This document shows, one piece after another, positions 7,319 to 13,845 of a stretch of DNA of 14,961 bases. Position 1 is the first letter of the stretch, and the number at the start of each line of letters is the position of its first letter. The notes below the pieces were generated by a model. The model had not been told where the DNA came from. It saw only the letters and a program-made list of their open reading frames with translations, and searched no databases. Where the stretch lies: positions 1-14,961 of the forward strand of contig CAYTNN010000105.1 in the NCBI GenBank assembly GCA_964439135.1. Reading direction: 5' to 3'. Source of the stretch: JAFGPJ01 sp964439135 (GTDB lineage: Bacteria; Planctomycetota; Phycisphaerae; Sedimentisphaerales; Anaerobacaceae). Made by a program: the position numbers and the translations under genes.

Positions 7319-8557
7319 TTATAACATCTCCCCGAAAAGGTTATGGTCCGGCCAGTTGGATACGGACTTGACAGCGTTCCAAAGCTGAGGATCAATCTTA
7401 TCGAAGCCGTCCCCCCTTTTATTGAACAGGACGACGCAGTTGACGCCGTTCGACCATCTTGCCATGAAGGTATAGCATCCGGGCAGGCTGCCGGTGTGCC
7501 ATGTATTCCGGCGTCCGTTGCCGTAATCTCTGACCTCCCAGCCGCAGGCATAATAGTACTCGCCGGGCTTATACTCCTCGCGGGCAATCGTCGCCGGGAG
7601 CGAGAAAATCGTTTCGATAGACGCCGCCGAAAGGATGGGGCTGTCACCCGGCTTGTCGAATGATGCGGCAAATCGCGCCAGCTCCGGCGCCGAAGCAATC
7701 CATCCCCCGTGCGAATCCATATTCTCCAGGTTGAATGCGCCGTAAACGGACTCCCGCTTCGACTCATACGTCACTTCTCCCGGCGCGCGGTCCTCAAGGT
7801 TAGAGTGCCCGATTTGCATCCTCGTGATTCCAAGCGGCAACAACACAAACCTTTTGATGTAGTCCTCGTAGCTCAGGCCGGTTTTCTGCTCTATCACGCG
7901 GCCCAGCAGGCAATATCCGTAATTGCTGTAAGCGATTTTTGTGCCGGGCTCGTACTGGAGCGGCCGGCCGTTCATGAATGTTATAATATCGGCCTGAGTT
8001 ATCGGCAGCGGAGAGCCAAGTGCCTTGCTTATTTTTCTGTCCGCGAACATCGGATCGAATGCCTTATTACGGTCCCAGCCGCCGAGATGCTCAAGCAGAT
8101 GCAGAATTGTCACCTTCCCCAGATTGGGATCGGGAGTTTGTCCCTCAGGTGTTCCGAACGGCAGGATATCTATAACTCTATCATCCAGGCTCAGTTGCTT
8201 GTCCTCGATCAATTTAAATATCCCGGCGGACGTGATCGGCTTGGAAAGGCTCGCTATCCGGAAGAACGATGTGGGTTCCGTCGCCGGCGAGTCCGCTTTT
8301 GACCATGTGTAACCTCGTGCAAAAACGAGCCGGCCCTGATACGTTATTGCCAGCGAGCCCGCCGAGACCTTATTCGATTCCATGAAGTCCTTCATGGTCT
8401 TGTCGAATACCGACAGTTCGGGAACATCAGGCCCCGCCTGGTGCCATACCCGCGGGCCGGTCAAAATAGAGCAGCCGGCCAGAGTAGCACACATTATCAA
8501 TAGCACAACTATCTTTATGATTTTTATGAACTGGAATTGTCTGTTGAGCCAAAGCAT
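7319..8557 (-). CDS. Serine beta-lactamase / penicillin-binding-like hydrolase, lipoprotein
   Basis: A 412-residue exported hydrolase of the class C beta-lactamase / esterase EstB / D-aminopeptidase superfamily. The leader is a lipoprotein signal (IIKIVVLLIMCATLAGC, lipid-carrying C29). All three active-site motifs are present: S103-L-S-K106 (nucleophile and general base), Y210-S-N212, and H354-T-G356 in place of KTG. Length is usual for the family. Whether it acts on peptidoglycan peptides, esters or lactams cannot be told; many such proteins are esterases and not resistance enzymes. AAGGA 8 nt upstream supports the start at 8557, and a good promoter lies 60 bp before it. Confidence 0.88.
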   Translation of the reverse strand: MLWLNRQFQFIKIIKIVVLLIMCATLAGCSILTGPRVWHQAGPDVPELSVFDKTMKDFMESNKVSAGSLAITYQGRLVFARGYTWSKADSPATEPTSFFRIASLSKPITSAGIFKLIEDKQLSLDDRVIDILPFGTPEGQTPDPNLGKVTILHLLEHLGGWDRNKAFDPMFADRKISKALGSPLPITQADIITFMNGRPLQYEPGTKIAYSNYGYCLLGRVIEQKTGLSYEDYIKRFVLLPLGITRMQIGHSNLEDRAPGEVTYESKRESVYGAFNLENMDSHGGWIASAPELARFAASFDKPGDSPILSAASIETIFSLPATIAREEYKPGEYYYACGWEVRDYGNGRRNTWHTGSLPGCYTFMARWSNGVNCVVLFNKRGDGFDKIDPQLWNAVKSVSNWPDHNLFGEML

Positions 8558-8619
8558 TTGAATTCCTTCCTTTTCATACTATTAGCAAAGATACCTCAAG
8601 ATTGCCACTTAAGCTCGGC

Positions 8620-8648
8620 ACTCTATTGTAAAATGTACCGGCTGTCAA
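8620..8648 (-). promoter_or_regulatory. Sigma70-type promoter for the beta-lactamase-like gene
   Basis: Read on the minus strand, a perfect TTGACA -35 box (8648-8643) is followed after 17 bp by TAGAGT (8625-8620). The transcript would start near 8613, about 55 nt before the start codon. It is divergent from the glycosyltransferase promoter. Confidence 0.55.
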
Positions 8649-8670
8649 AATTAAATACGAAAAATGAGCT

Positions 8671-8689
8671 GTCCTTGTCCGGAAAGGAC
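8671..8689. promoter_or_regulatory. Inverted repeat between the divergent promoters
   Basis: GTCCTT (8671-8676) pairs with AAGGAC (8684-8689) around a 7-nt loop. It ends 2 bp before the -35 box of the glycosyltransferase promoter, so it could be an operator. Confidence 0.35.
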
Positions 8690-8691
8690 GC

Positions 8692-8719
8692 TTGATTTGC
8701 CGGGCGGGACGCGTATGAT
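8692..8719 (+). promoter_or_regulatory. Promoter for the glycosyltransferase, probably giving a leaderless mRNA
   Basis: TTGATT (8692-8697), a 16-bp spacer, then TATGAT (8714-8719). The start codon begins at 8726, seven bases after the -10 box, where transcription would begin. No Shine-Dalgarno sequence is visible before the ATG, in keeping with a leaderless message. Confidence 0.5.
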
Positions 8720-8725
8720 GGTAGT

Positions 8726-9865
8726 ATGAATATTCTGGCACTCGAACCATATTACGGCGGCAGTCACAGGGCCTTTATTGACGGGCTTTCAAAAACGAGC
8801 GGACACACATGGACGCTGCTTACGCTGCCGGCCCATAAGTGGAAATGGCGCATGCGTCACTCGGCAATAACTTTTGCTTCCCAGGCGGCGGATCTGGCGG
8901 AGAAACGCCAGAGCTGGGATCTTTTGTTTTGCAGCGACATGCTGAATCTTGCCGAATTTACCGCCCTGGCTCCTGCCGGGATTGCCGGTCTGCCGAAAGT
9001 CATTTACTTTCACGAGAACCAGTTGACTTATCCGGTACGCGCCGAAGATGAGCGAGACTATCAGTTCGCGATGACCAACCTGACCGGTGCGCTGGCGGCC
9101 GATGCCGTCTGGTTCAATTCACAATTTCACTTAGACTCGTTCCTCGATGCACTCGCGAGGTTTCTTAAATCCATGCCGGACCATCAGCCTCTCGAAGCGA
9201 TTGAAAAAATTCGACCCAAATCATCGGTTTATCCGCCCGGCATAGCGGATTTTCCCGCCCGGAGGCCGCGAGAGCCGGGGCCTTTGCGTATCCTTTGGGC
9301 CGCGAGATGGGAGCATGATAAAAATCCGGAAGATTTTTTCGAAGCTCTCGAAATTCTCAAAGCCAAAAACGTGCCGTTCCGAATCAGCGTCATCGGCCAG
9401 AGTTTTCGAGACCGGCCGGCAATTTTCGAGAAGGCACATAATGACTTCCATGACCATATCGACTTCTGGGGCTACCAGCAGAACCGAGAGGATTATGAGC
9501 GTGCTCTATGTGAAGCCGATGTTGTAGTCTCTACTGCAAATCACGAATTCTTCGGCATTAGCATTGTCGAAGGTATAGCTGCCGGGGCTTATCCCCTCGT
9601 GCCGAACCGCCTTTCGTATCCGGAAATTCTCGGCCTCGGGCGACTCGATGATGCCGGGCAGTTCTTCTACGACGGCACGGCCCGGGACCTTGCCGAGAAG
9701 TTAAGCCGGCTTGCGGCCCGCGTTGAAAAAGATGCTCTCTGGCCCGCGACAATCAGCCCGGCGACACTTACCGACCATTTAAGATGGCAGAACCTCGCAC
9801 GCCGATACGATAAAGCTCTCGAAGAAATCCGTAATATTGTTCAGCCTGCCAAAGGTTCAGCGTAA
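8726..9865 (+). CDS. Queuosine-tRNA mannosyltransferase-like glycosyltransferase (DUF3524/QTMAN type)
   Basis: A 379-residue GT-B fold glycosyltransferase. The N-terminal domain has the features of the DUF3524 family: EPYYGGSHRAF (7-17), LPAHKWKWRMRH (34-45), and YFHENQLTYP (94-103). The C-terminal half is a group-1 transferase domain with AARWEHDKNPEDFF (192-205), a VIGQSF strand, and the donor-binding STANHEFFGISIVEG (269-283). The animal homologue, GTDC1/QTMAN, adds mannose to queuosine in tRNA-Asp; bacterial members share the domain plan, but their acceptor is largely untested. No queuosine synthesis gene is in the window. The stop overlaps the convergent next gene by 9 bp. Confidence 0.85.
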   Translation: MNILALEPYYGGSHRAFIDGLSKTSGHTWTLLTLPAHKWKWRMRHSAITFASQAADLAEKRQSWDLLFCSDMLNLAEFTALAPAGIAGLPKVIYFHENQLTYPVRAEDERDYQFAMTNLTGALAADAVWFNSQFHLDSFLDALARFLKSMPDHQPLEAIEKIRPKSSVYPPGIADFPARRPREPGPLRILWAARWEHDKNPEDFFEALEILKAKNVPFRISVIGQSFRDRPAIFEKAHNDFHDHIDFWGYQQNREDYERALCEADVVVSTANHEFFGISIVEGIAAGAYPLVPNRLSYPEILGLGRLDDAGQFFYDGTARDLAEKLSRLAARVEKDALWPATISPATLTDHLRWQNLARRYDKALEEIRNIVQPAKGSA

Positions 9866-10411
9866 AATGTGTTGGAGGGAACTGCCTTGGGGCAGATGGT
9901 TCCGAGCCTGCAAAAGCTCCTGTGAAGGGCGCTCCATACTCGGCTGGGACTCACAGATTTTCGCAACAGCCGCTTGGAACCGTATTTCTCTGACGAGCAG
10001 GATGAATAAAACCAAAGCGATAGCGTTGATTCCTACCATCCAGGATTCGCCGTTGTGGATTGAAAAGTAATAGCGGCTTCCAAAAAGAAAATTAAATCCG
10101 AATCCCGTCGCATGCCGGTACAAATTAAGGCATGCCCCGGAAACCAGGGCATAAGCCGCCGCCGACCCGATAAAAATAGGTATTTGTATGGCCTGGAATA
10201 CCGCGCTCAACCATAAGCCCAGTTTTCGTCTCTTGATAAGGGCGACGCCCGCAGCAATCCCGAACAAAAATACAAAGATGAAGGCAATGTGAATTATCAC
10301 TGCTGTCTGCGTAAGTTGTTCTGTTAGAATGGAGCGTCCGATAAGGCCCAATCCGAGCAAGCCGCCGCCAATCTGAATAATCAACACAATTGTTTTCAAG
10401 GACTTATTCAT
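9857..10411 (-). CDS. Unknown four-helix membrane protein
   Basis: A 184-residue integral membrane protein of no family that I can name. Four hydrophobic helices lie at about 7-26, 36-59, 67-91 and 122-141. A loop rich in aromatic and glycine residues (HATGFGFNFLFGSRYYF, 100-116) separates helices three and four. The last 40 residues are hydrophilic (EIRFQAAVAK and a Gln/Ser-rich tail). AAGGA 9 nt upstream supports the start at 10411. The gene converges on the glycosyltransferase and shares its last 9 bases with it, so the tail of each is constrained by the other. Confidence 0.75.
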   Translation of the reverse strand: MNKSLKTIVLIIQIGGGLLGLGLIGRSILTEQLTQTAVIIHIAFIFVFLFGIAAGVALIKRRKLGLWLSAVFQAIQIPIFIGSAAAYALVSGACLNLYRHATGFGFNFLFGSRYYFSIHNGESWMVGINAIALVLFILLVREIRFQAAVAKICESQPSMERPSQELLQARNHLPQGSSLQHILR

Positions 10412-10541
10412 ATCGACAAATCCTTAATTATCATTGATTTTATTGGTTTATACTCTCGTCATTACTATATCGACAGAATGATTCAGTGACATAAGCCTGC
10501 TGTGCCACCCCATCTCTGATTTCACACACCCCCCCCCGCTT

Positions 10542-11522
10542 TTATTCGGGCCTTATGTTCAATTCACCGAGTGTGCGTCGCAGCCAGGCAAGGGATTTTT
10601 CGATCATTGGCCCGCCGGCGCCTTCGCATTCCATGCTCAGCACGCCGTCATATCCGATGTCCCGCAGAATGGTCAGGACCTTTTTGATGTTCTCGGCGTT
10701 GGCGCCGTCGCCGATGGCGCAATGGCTTACGGCGATGCCGGTCTGCTCGCCTCGTACCGCCGCGGCCAGCGATTCGCTGACGTCCTTGACGTGAACGTGG
10801 GTGACCTTCTTTTTAAACCGCTCGCAAAAGGCCACCGGGTCCTGCCCAGCGATAAACGTATTGCCGGTATCCATGTTCATCCGCAGGTACGGCGAATCGC
10901 AGAACGCCAGCATTTTCTCCATCATGTCGGGCTTAGTCGTGAAATAGCCGTGCACCTCGATACTGATTATCATCTCGTAAGCCTCGGCGACCTCGATGAT
11001 TTGGCCGTAGCTGCGTTTCATCGATTCCATGGCCTGGTCATCGGACAATCCTTCGGGTTTATGCAGGCCGTCAGTGGTGGCGATCCGTTCACAGCCGGCA
11101 TGCTTTGCCCAGGGAATTGTCTTAAGGACGTAGGGTACGCCGTAGAGCGGCCCATCCTTACCCGACAACGGAAATGCGGCGTCCACCTGCGAGAATTGCA
11201 CGCCGTACTTTTCCATCTTCCGGCGAAGCAGCAGCGGGTCTTCATATAATACTACGTGCGGCTGGTATCCGAGGCCGTGAATCCAGCTAACGCCGTCGAT
11301 CACGCCGCACTCGATGTAGTGGACATCGTTTTTCTGTGCCCATTCGAGACATTTTTCGAAGTTCCAGTAAGATGAATTGAATGCGTCGGTATGAAAGCTG
11401 ATTTTCATTGTAATATCCTCCTTCCTTTCGGGCGCAGAGCCTGCCGCTGCCGCGCCAAGAAGAGTTACTGAAGTGGCTGCCATGAACTCGCGTCGTGTAA
11501 AATGTGTGCCGCTCTGGTGCAT
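10542..11522 (-). CDS. Sugar phosphate isomerase/epimerase-like TIM barrel with Tat leader
   Basis: A 326-residue member of the xylose-isomerase-like TIM-barrel family. Probable metal ligands are the Glu in ISIEVHG, Asp in MNMDTGN, His in THVHVKD and Glu in LSMECEG, the usual divalent-metal set. The N-terminus is a Tat leader: T9-R10-R11-E12-F13-M14 then a hydrophobic Ala-rich stretch. I chose the ATG at 11522 because GGAG lies 9 nt upstream; another ATG five codons earlier (11537) has none. Remarkably, a much better ribosome binding site lies inside the gene and points at M39 (11408), exactly where the enzyme domain begins (MKISFHTDAF). The product may therefore exist as an exported and a cytoplasmic form. 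The substrate is unknown. Confidence 0.85.
   Translation of the reverse strand: MHQSGTHFTRREFMAATSVTLLGAAAAGSAPERKEDITMKISFHTDAFNSSYWNFEKCLEWAQKNDVHYIECGVIDGVSWIHGLGYQPHVVLYEDPLLLRRKMEKYGVQFSQVDAAFPLSGKDGPLYGVPYVLKTIPWAKHAGCERIATTDGLHKPEGLSDDQAMESMKRSYGQIIEVAEAYEMIISIEVHGYFTTKPDMMEKMLAFCDSPYLRMNMDTGNTFIAGQDPVAFCERFKKKVTHVHVKDVSESLAAAVRGEQTGIAVSHCAIGDGANAENIKKVLTILRDIGYDGVLSMECEGAGGPMIEKSLAWLRRTLGELNIRPE
11406..11427 (-). promoter_or_regulatory. Internal ribosome binding site and start codon between Tat leader and enzyme domain
   Basis: On the minus strand AAGGAAGGAGGA (11427-11416) is followed after 7 nt by ATG at 11408. This is the best Shine-Dalgarno match near any start in the window, and in the long reading frame it encodes only the linker residues RKED. 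Starting here gives a 288-residue enzyme without the leader. Confidence 0.6.
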
Positions 11523-11541
11523 ATCGATATACTCCATATAC

Positions 11542-11562
11542 TTATATTGCCGGCCCGTTCAT
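11542..11562 (-). CDS. Second tiny upstream ORF (6 residues)
   Basis: MNGPAI, with AAAAGGA ending 7 nt upstream of its ATG at 11562. It stops 19 nt before the preferred start of the sugar-isomerase-like gene. Too short to judge by itself; noted because it is coupled to the first tiny ORF. Confidence 0.2.
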   Translation of the reverse strand: MNGPAI

Positions 11563-11609
11563 AATATTGTCCTTTTTACTGTAATGAAGGTCATACTCAT
11601 GTTCATCAT
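11559..11609 (-). CDS. Tiny upstream ORF (15-16 residues) before the sugar-isomerase-like gene
   Basis: Translates to MMNMSMTFITVKRTIL. AAGGAG (11617-11612) precedes it, 5 nt from the second of the two adjacent ATGs. Its TGA stop overlaps the ATG of a second tiny ORF (ATGA). It is in the same frame as the downstream gene but closed off by that stop. No function is known; it could be a leader peptide or chance. Confidence 0.3.
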   Translation of the reverse strand: MMNMSMTFITVKRTIL

Positions 11610-11834
11610 GTCTCCTTATTTAAATCATATTGAAGCCATTAAGTATAATATTCTCTAACTTTAACGGATTCAAGAGCATTTCCAGGAACTGTCGATTTAA
11701 TAAGAAATGTTTTCTCAAGACAAGCCGGAGTCAGGAGTAAGTTTAGCTTGACAAATTGTGGAGATTGCTGTATCGTTGGATGAAACAGCAGTTGAGAGCC
11801 ACACCACGATTGAAGGACGAGAAGTTCGGGATGG

Positions 11835-11851
11835 TATACGGAAACCATATA
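11835..11851. repeat. Short direct repeat, copy 1 (TATACGGAAACCATATA)
   Basis: Seventeen bases identical to 11958-11974. A partial copy, TTATACGGACAC, lies between them at 11928-11939, inside a small AGTGT/ACACT inverted repeat. Confidence 0.7.
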
Positions 11852-11957
11852 AGACCCCCTAATAAGAAGGGGAATTGCCCTAAGTCGCGTCCAAGGAATT
11901 ATTTATGGATTTCCTGTAAAGAAGTGTTATACGGACACTCAGAGAGATCTGGCGTCT

Positions 11958-11974
11958 TATACGGAAACCATATA
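11958..11974. repeat. Short direct repeat, copy 2 (TATACGGAAACCATATA)
   Basis: Ends 7 bp before the left boundary of the first cassette (G at 11981). In an integron this is where attI would be, so this copy is the nearest thing to a flanking recombination site that I can see. Confidence 0.7.
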
Positions 11975-11991
11975 TACACTGTTAGCTTGAC

Positions 11992-12003
11992 CAGTCGCGA
12001 CTG
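11992..12003. promoter_or_regulatory. Perfect 12-bp palindrome CAGTCGCGACTG upstream of the cassette 1 gene
   Basis: Lies 20 nt before the ATG at 12024, within the cassette leader and directly after a TTGAC. It could be an operator carried with the cassette. No clear -10 box follows. Confidence 0.3.
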
Positions 12004-12023
12004 CCTTTACGAAAAAGACTGAA

Positions 12024-12677
12024 ATGAGAGATGAATTAGCTTGGCCCAACGACAGAAAGTCGATCTTCTCGCTCCCTACATCGGGACCTGGGTCGCCGAC
12101 ATGGTGCTCGCTTAAGTGGCTCATGCCCTTCGGTGTTGACGAACGGTATCTAGCAGAGGCGTTTAAGAAGGCTGGTGACTACGTGATTGAGCACTTAAAA
12201 ACTGGCCAGGTATTTGGGAATCCTGATAACATGTTTATGCCGATTGCATATCTCTATCGCCATTCTTTGGAGTTGATGCTCAAGCACCTTGTTCGACTTG
12301 GCATTGCCGCTCGGTTGATTGAGGAGTCCTCTGACATTAACTGCGATTTAGGGAAACACAACTTGTACCGCCTCTGGTCACATGCGTGTACTGCCATCGA
12401 GAACCGATGGCCAAATGGCGACAAAAAGATTATCAGCAACACAAAAGCACTTATCGATGATTTCCAAAGGATTGACAAGTCAGGACAGAACCTTCGCTAC
12501 GCACGGGATTCACAGGACCGACCAACAGCTCGAAAATTCCCAGACTCGATAGAGCTAGTCGAGTTTAGAAGTGCCTATGAAGGAGTGTTCAACCTGTTAT
12601 CTGGATGCTCCGCAGAGTTTGACTTTATCGTAGAGTATATTACAGAAATGAGGAATGAGGCAAAGGGTTATCAGTAA
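12024..12677 (+). CDS. Cassette-borne protein of unknown function, HEPN-like features
   Basis: A 217-residue soluble protein with no signal peptide or membrane helix. I do not recognise an exact family. Visible landmarks are YRHSLELMLKHLV (78-90), KHNLYRLW (111-118), and DKSGQNLRYARD (151-162). This order, a His-Ser-x-Glu-Leu helix, then H-x-L..LW, then D.sG..LRYxxD, recalls helical HEPN-superfamily proteins found beside defence genes; a canonical R-x4-6-H nuclease motif is not clear. The start has only a weak purine stretch before it. Base use is more AT-rich than the chromosomal genes to the left, as expected for a cassette of foreign origin. A defence role is inference only. Confidence 0.75.
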   Translation: MRDELAWPNDRKSIFSLPTSGPGSPTWCSLKWLMPFGVDERYLAEAFKKAGDYVIEHLKTGQVFGNPDNMFMPIAYLYRHSLELMLKHLVRLGIAARLIEESSDINCDLGKHNLYRLWSHACTAIENRWPNGDKKIISNTKALIDDFQRIDKSGQNLRYARDSQDRPTARKFPDSIELVEFRSAYEGVFNLLSGCSAEFDFIVEYITEMRNEAKGYQ

Positions 12678-12728
12678 CCATCTGCAGAATCTGCCTATAT
12701 GAACCAAATCATGTTTTTACTCAGAATA

Positions 12729-12801
12729 AGCTAACATGAGCATCGAGTGGGACTTTTCTTACGCTGCGCTCCAGAAAAGCCCCTCATGCTCGGGGTTATG
12801 T
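12729..12801 (+). other. attC recombination site of cassette 1
   Basis: A 73-bp imperfect palindrome. Outer boxes are R'' AGCTAAC (12729-12735) and R' GTTATGT (12795-12801). Inner boxes are GAGCAT (12738-12743) with ATGCTC (12786-12791), extended by GAGTGGGACTTTTC against GAAAAGCCCCTC. That pairing leaves a T and an A on the left arm unpaired, like the extrahelical bases that integron integrases read on the folded bottom strand. A 15-nt terminal loop closes it. Confidence 0.85.
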
Positions 12802-13819
12802 ACCCAAGTTATAGATAAGGTATCGTTTATAGATTATGGAAAAGACCACCATCGATTTACAGAGACTCAACCTTATTTACGACCGATTTCAGATTGGCTC
12901 TTCATCAGACGTTCTAACCACAAGTATTGAAGGTTTAGGGACTGAACTTAATAATCGATATCTTGCAATAAGGAATAGTCAAAGTCTGAGGCAACCGATC
13001 AAAGACTACATCACTAAGATACATGCGCTTTCACAAGCAATAAACTATATGTCCAAACGTTTCACAGATTTACTCATAAGACAACAAGAAATCAACTGGA
13101 TGAAGCAGGAATTGGCATATGAAACAAGTCCAGATGTTTTTGCCCAAGCCTCCGATCCCAAAGCTGCTTTGTGGCGCTCATTCATGGCATTGGCCATAAA
13201 AGATTTCCATATTGACATGAGTAGCTTAATGGATTCTCTGGCTCCAGTGATAATACAGGCTGAGGGCAAGCTCAAATCAAAAGATCAATCATCCTTACCA
13301 GGTTGGCCAGATATCCAAAATGGTACTAAACGTAGTTATAGAACAAATTTATCGGATGAACTTCAAGCCGTAATTGATACAGCTGACACTTGGTGGGTAT
13401 CGATCAAAAAGGTACGCGATTTACTCACTCATAGAGACCATGACAAAATCATATTCGGCAATTCAGAGGATGGCCTATTATTTCAAGTATATGATCCAAA
13501 AAGGCGGCCTCAAATACTCCTACCAATGGTTATTTATAGAAAAAGCAAAAACGTAGTTGATTTCGATCTTTATTCAGCATTTCTTTTTGCACAGGTTATT
13601 TTGTTGCTCGACGATCTTGGTAAAATCATAGCAACAAAAATGAATATCTCGCAAGACATAACATCGCAAAACCGCTTAAGAATGGTGGATAAAAATATAG
13701 CCAAATCAATTAATAATTTCGTTCAAGTGGTTGTTCAGCAAACAACCAAATCGACAAGAAGGAGTACATAACAAGCGAATCCAATGGGACGGCCTAAAGG
13801 CCGCCCCTGATTCGCGGCG
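12796..13819 (+). mobile_element. Integron gene cassette 2 (1024 bp)
   Basis: Runs from TTATGT (after the G at 12795) to the G of the next attC core at 13819. The attC it carries begins with ACATAAC, the exact reverse complement of its own left core GTTATGT. It holds one plus-strand gene starting 41 nt inside the boundary, whose TAA stop lies within the R'' box of the attC. Confidence 0.87.
12836..13771 (+). CDS. Cassette-borne protein of unknown function with a HEPN-like R-x4-H motif
   Basis: A 311-residue, mostly helical soluble protein that I do not recognise. The N-terminal half is rich in predicted helix (residues 30-150) with polar, coiled-coil-like stretches. The most telling segment is WWVSIKKVRDLLTHRDHDKIIFG (from 186): R194 and H199 form an R-x4-H motif like the RNase centre of HEPN proteins, followed by a beta-rich stretch and another amphipathic helix (AFLFAQVILLLDDLGKIIA). 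No signal peptide. The ATG at 12836 is the first in frame after a TAG six bases earlier; an ATT could also serve, and no good ribosome binding site is seen. The stop codon overlaps the attC, as is common in cassettes. Codon use is AT-rich compared with the chromosomal genes on the left. Confidence 0.75.
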   Translation: MEKTTIDLQRLNLIYDRFQIGSSSDVLTTSIEGLGTELNNRYLAIRNSQSLRQPIKDYITKIHALSQAINYMSKRFTDLLIRQQEINWMKQELAYETSPDVFAQASDPKAALWRSFMALAIKDFHIDMSSLMDSLAPVIIQAEGKLKSKDQSSLPGWPDIQNGTKRSYRTNLSDELQAVIDTADTWWVSIKKVRDLLTHRDHDKIIFGNSEDGLLFQVYDPKRRPQILLPMVIYRKSKNVVDFDLYSAFLFAQVILLLDDLGKIIATKMNISQDITSQNRLRMVDKNIAKSINNFVQVVVQQTTKSTRRST

Positions 13820-13825
13820 TTAGGC
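13766..13825 (+). other. attC recombination site of cassette 2
   Basis: A 60-bp imperfect palindrome with R'' ACATAAC (13766-13772) and R' GTTAGGC (13819-13825), a perfect match to the GTTRRRY core consensus. Inner boxes are GCGAATC (13775-13781) and GATTCGC (13809-13815). The stem continues as ATGGGACGGCC against GGCCGCCCC around a TAAA loop, with surplus bases on the left arm. The TGGGAC region is shared with the attC of cassette 1. Confidence 0.93.
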
Positions 13826-13845
13826 TCATAGAAGGGACCGAAACA

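Larger units (their letters stand above)
11610..11981. other. Non-coding stretch left of the cassette array
   Basis: No credible gene on either strand. It holds three copies of a TATACGG-type motif, a CCCCT/AGGGG hairpin (11856-11860 with 11868-11872), and TTAGCTTGAC at 11743-11752, the same ten bases that open the first cassette at 11982-11991. There is no integrase gene or recognisable remnant of one, and no attC structure ends at 11981. Base composition turns AT-rich here relative to the preceding 11 kb. Confidence 0.6.
11982..12795 (+). mobile_element. Integron gene cassette 1 (814 bp)
   Basis: Runs from the crossover point in the left core G|TTAGCT (G at 11981) to the G of the attC core at 12795. 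Its attC begins with AGCTAAC, the exact reverse complement of GTTAGCT, as expected when the cassette closes into a circle. It carries one plus-strand gene starting 42 nt inside the boundary and ending 51 nt before the attC, a typical cassette layout. Confidence 0.85.

Noticed and set aside
7225..7767. 180-residue minus-strand frame overlapping the beta-lactamase-like gene
   Set aside because: Arg/Ser-rich shadow of the real gene, which has all three active-site motifs in its own frame.
10529..10537. Run of nine C bases as a phase-variation tract
   Set aside because: It lies after the stop of the sugar-isomerase-like gene and not in a promoter or coding frame; a length error in assembly is as likely.
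11639..11848. 69-residue minus-strand frame as a remnant of an integrase or other gene
   Set aside because: It lacks tyrosine-recombinase motifs and a ribosome binding site and shows no domain-like pattern.
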